A stretch of DNA of 64,000 nt from Gordionus sp. m RMFG-2023 (lineage: Eukaryota > Nematomorpha > Gordioida > Chordodea > Parachordodidae), in the NCBI RefSeq assembly GCF_954871325.1, contig NC_088777.1, positions 24,901,366 through 24,965,365 on the forward strand, given 5' to 3'. Shown here piece by piece: positions 60,858 to 64,000 of this stretch. The position numbers and the translations under genes are program-made. Under the pieces are notes generated by a model, which worked only from the letters and a program-made list of their open reading frames with translations, searched no databases and was not told where the DNA came from. Every line of letters begins with the position of its first letter. Position 1 is the stretch's first letter.

Positions 60858-63045
60858 CAGGGCCGTGCAGACGGAAGAGGCAAGCAGGGCAGAAGCCCCA
60901 GTCCACTGAAATTAGACAATTTTAGAGACCGAATTTTGTTAAAAATAAAATTTTTTGTATACACTATATACAAGGCATTATTCTTTTCTTGTAAAGAATT
61001 CATTTATGAATTTTGGAAAAAGGTTTGGTATGTCTACCCAAAGTATTATAACAAAAAATTTGATTTGTATTTTAGTGAAAAAAATCCATTTATTTTTAGT
61101 TAAGAAAGATTTTTTTTAAATGAAATTTTCTATTTGCCAAGAAACAAGTTATCGGTAAGTAAAAAAATACAATAAATTTATTTTAAAAAACGATTTCTAT
61201 TATGACTATTTTAAATATTTAATCCATTTTCTCGTAAAGGTCCTGTTTATATAGTTGTATTTGTTATGAGACACTTTTTTGATATTCCGATATGTCTATT
61301 TTCAAATAAAAAATTTACACCTATCATGCAAAGGGTCATGAATACTCAACATATGTCTGCACCAATGGGAACTAAAAAATTGTCAAAGATCAAACGATTG
61401 ATAAAGATCATGAACAACGAATAGAGGATAACAAAAAGAGATGGTTTGCAGTTTTGGATAGAATCATCGCAATCATTCACTTTTTAGGCCAAAGATATTT
61501 AACTTTTTGAGAAAGCATTGGAAAATACAACCATCAAAAATGGAAATTTTTGATGGTTAATCGATTTATTATCAATATTATTTTTTGACCTCATTGGTTG
61601 AATTAAGAATAATTAAATTCATAATCATTACTTTGGAGATCGAATTTAAAATAAAATTATAAACTTGATAGTTATATGAGATGAACTTAACAACTCAGTA
61701 AATAAATGAGCTAGTTGTTGGTTCTCTAAAAGTCGATTCCAGTGGCTATGTCTTGGTAGAAGCATTTTTATCATTATCTTAAAAATTAGGATTCGAGGTA
61801 ATAAATTGTCGGGGAGAAGGTTACAATAATGGATCAAATGCGAGAAGATGTTATAAAGGGGTTCAAGCTCGATCAAACATATTGGAGAGCATATTTTATG
61901 CATTATGGGAGCTACAGCTTAAATCTCCTACTTAATGATATGGCATTATCATCATTAGTCACTAAATCATTTATTTGGCGTTGTCCAACGAATCTATATT
62001 CTCTCGAATCAGCGATGGCAGATTTTTAAGGAAATATTTTACCTTAAAACCGTTATCAGAAACGTGATGGGAGTGTAAAGGCCATTAGATTCCAGGTTGG
62101 TGATATTTACGATGCACTAATAGACGCATCCGAAAAACGAATGACCCCAGATGCTGCCCAGTAGTCATTTCATTGGCTAAAGAATTAAAACAGTTCCCAT
62201 TTTTGGTAACTCTTATTATCTGCTTTGATATAGTAACCCAGGTGAATTTAGTAAGTAAAGTTATGCAAAGTGACAATATTGAATTAGAAAGGTCATTATA
62301 TAGAAGATATGCAAGATTTTTTCTATTTAAGGAAAACGGCTTTCTTAATTTTCTTGACTCAGCGAAAGAGCTTGCACAGGAATGGAAATGAATATAGAAA
62401 AGCAGTGCTTTCCAAGATTTTCTTATGAAGAAGATGACAAGGCTACATGATCCTTAAAAATATGAGATCGAATTTTTCAATGTATTACTAGATCAAGCGA
62501 GAAATTTGTTGGAGGAACGTTCCCAGCAGTTAAGGTTCTTTAAAAATCATTGTCTTATTCAATATATAAAAAATAATAAATGCTCCTGAAAGAGAACGAA
62601 AGGAAAAATGTTTTTAATTAAATATTTTATTAAGAGATTATAAGGATTATTTTAACCATTCCAATTACAGTGGCATCCGCAGTACGCAGCTTCTCAAAGC
62701 TCAATTAAAATTTACATTCCATCCTATATGGCACATGACCGACTTGTTAATTTTTAATTTCAATAGAAAATGATATCGCCTTATCGTTAGGTTATACTGA
62801 CATGATATCCTCTTTTACAAATAAAAAGGCAAGTAGGATAAATAGAATGATATTTAGTTTATGATTATATTCATTTTTTAATGTGCGTTACTCATTATGA
62901 TTAAAATTTAATATAATAAAGTATATATGTTTTTAGTTCTCACTGCGAAATTTTATCGAAGCTTAAGTAAATTGTATTTTAAGGGGCCGCTAAATTAATT
63001 TTTGCCCTGAGCCATCAAAAGTCTTGGCACAGCACCGGCCCGACT
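60858..63045 (+). mobile_element. ZMYM1-like hAT transposon (DUF4371 type), decayed
   Basis: The left end is CAGGGCCGTGCAGACGG; the right end near 63.04 kb, read inward, is GGGCCGGTGCTGTGCC, with matching CAGGGCA and GGCCCC further in, so imperfect inverted repeats. Plus-strand homology in order: HEQRIEDNKKRWFAVLDRII and AIIHFLGQRYLTF (61.40-61.51 kb), ENTTIKNGNF-type text, MREDVIKGFKLD and HYGSYSLNLLLNDMA (61.84-61.94 kb, matching CxAHSLNLV), then VTQVNLVSKVMQSDNIELE and LNFLDSAKELAQEW (62.23-62.39 kb), and SAVRSFSKL with SIENDIALSLG (62.67-62.80 kb), the hAT dimer domain. Many stops and frame changes; dead. It inserted in the minus-strand hAT at 59.9-60.86 kb. No clear target duplication. 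Confidence 0.7.
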
Positions 63046-63260
63046 CTGATTTCTTTAAAAAAAAATTTAATTTTCGGACTCGGCCCAGATTATTTTAAAA
63101 TATATTATATTTATTTTTATGGCTAATAATGTCGATTTAAAATGTTCTAAAATATATGGCCCAGCCTGGGTATTTTTTTTTATAAAAATTTTCAGACCCG
63201 GCACGGGTATTTAAAAAAAAATTCAGCTCTGGCCCGGGTATATTAAAAAAAATTAAAAGG
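63020..63260. repeat. GGCCCG-type palindromic repeat
   Basis: GGCCCGACTCTG, TTCGGACTCGGCCCAG, GGCCCAGCCTGGGTA and CTCTGGCCCGGGTATA with TTTTTTTAAAAA spacers. Same family as at 37.3 and 38.9 kb. It adjoins the right end of the ZMYM1-like hAT. Confidence 0.5.
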
Positions 63261-63383
63261 ACTATTGTAACGTGTTATTTTTACTCTGTAAAAAAAATAT
63301 ACTCACATATATAGGGATATTGACATTTATGACGGACGCGTATAGATTAAATATTATATTTTAACTGATTTTTAAATATAAAC

Positions 63384-64000
63384 TAGGGATGTACCGATAT
63401 TTTATATCGGATCGGGCCGATATCATCCATTTTAAAATATCTGTTATCGGCAAATATTAAAAAAATTTTCCGATTCGATAAAAAATGCCGATTTGAATAA
63501 AAATATAATATAAAATTTATAAAAAAAGTTATATCTAAAAAACCATTTATTTTTATAAATAAAATCGAAATCAATTTTTATGTTTAATTTTTTTAATAAA
63601 AATAATTAGTTGATAAACATTCTGCCATATAGTTATTTTTTTCACATTCTATTTAAATAAGTGTGCAATAATCTCTTCAGAATATGTTTTTCGTGATGCT
63701 AATGATATCGACAGTCCCCATCACCGCAGACTGATCTCTGATAAATTGGAAATTTTGGTATTTCTAAAAAGAAATCTTTGATATATTAATTTAAAATTTT
63801 ATAATATATTTGTTTATTTCTAATTATGTATAAGTAATTTATCAATAAAAATATTTTATATTTTTAGAATTGCAATTGAATTGAATATAAACTATAACTG
63901 ATCATAATATATTTAAATGACATATGTTATGGTATAGTAAAATTATAGATGTTATACTAATAAAAAGTATATTAAAAATTAAAACCATTAATATCTTTGA
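63384..64000 (-). mobile_element. hAT element with TAGGGATGTACCGATA end, cut by the window edge
   Basis: The left end is TAGGGATGTACCGATATTT followed by repeated ATCGGATCGGGCCGATATC-like text. Minus strand near 63.77-63.65 kb carries the same decayed C-terminal segment as at 44.7 and 53.5 kb (SLASRKTYSEEIIAHLFK-like text). The remainder is AT-rich; the right end lies beyond the window. Confidence 0.6.

Overview
This 64 kb window is strongly AT-rich eukaryotic DNA, gene-poor and packed with decayed mobile elements. The few host-type coding pieces are animal-like: an ataxin-1/HBP1-type AXH domain, a MADF domain, an OTU-type GDGNC motif and a sulfite-oxidase exon. The introns that can be inferred are very short (about 31, 40, 42 and 50 nt, with one of about 98 nt). 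Micro-introns plus extreme AT bias and a shrunken gene set would suit a reduced parasitic animal such as a dicyemid or orthonectid. That placement is inference only; the sequence proves no more than a metazoan with tiny introns.

Layout. 0-2.5 kb: AT-rich, no secure gene. 2.5-5.5 kb: decayed hAT DNA transposon and GGCCCG-palindrome MITEs. 5.65-8.3 kb: element with arms of about 550 bp in inverted orientation. 9.05-10.53 kb (minus): three-exon ataxin-1-like gene, the best gene here. 11.16-17.68 kb: broken Ty3/gypsy LTR retrotransposon whose 5' LTR is split by a younger, non-coding LTR element carrying minisatellites. 18.5-19.25 kb: 15-mer and 14-mer minisatellites. 20.56-22.03 kb: tandem satellite of about 300 bp with poly-C tracts. 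22.23-22.86 kb (minus): MADF pseudogene. 23.24-26.95 kb: foldback-like hAT element. 27.3-29.28 kb (minus): internally deleted LINE with a restriction-like endonuclease. 29.3-35.1 kb: direct repeats and a satellite that switches orientation, interrupted by a 1.8 kb hAT with an 8-bp target duplication. 35.3-36.1 kb (minus): FLYWCH/MULE transposase relic. 36.9-40.0 kb: small tandem arrays. 40.1-41.9 kb: second, heavily broken Ty3/gypsy copy. 42.0-49.35 kb: large foldback hAT with a perfect 8-bp duplication, containing two further hAT elements. 49.35-50.2 kb (minus): OTU-like gene remnant whose apparent stop codon lies in that duplication. 50.2-55.9 kb: degenerate repeats, a MITE and a second compound hAT. 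56-64 kb: hAT relics, a tRNA-like SINE, a lone sulfite-oxidase exon, and two coding hAT relics, one inserted in the other.

There is no operon-like organisation. The unifying theme is repeated hAT invasion: at least ten hAT or hAT-derived units, several sharing the terminus TAGTGTTGTTAA although their interiors are unrelated. This suggests mobilisation of many non-autonomous and foldback derivatives by a few transposases.
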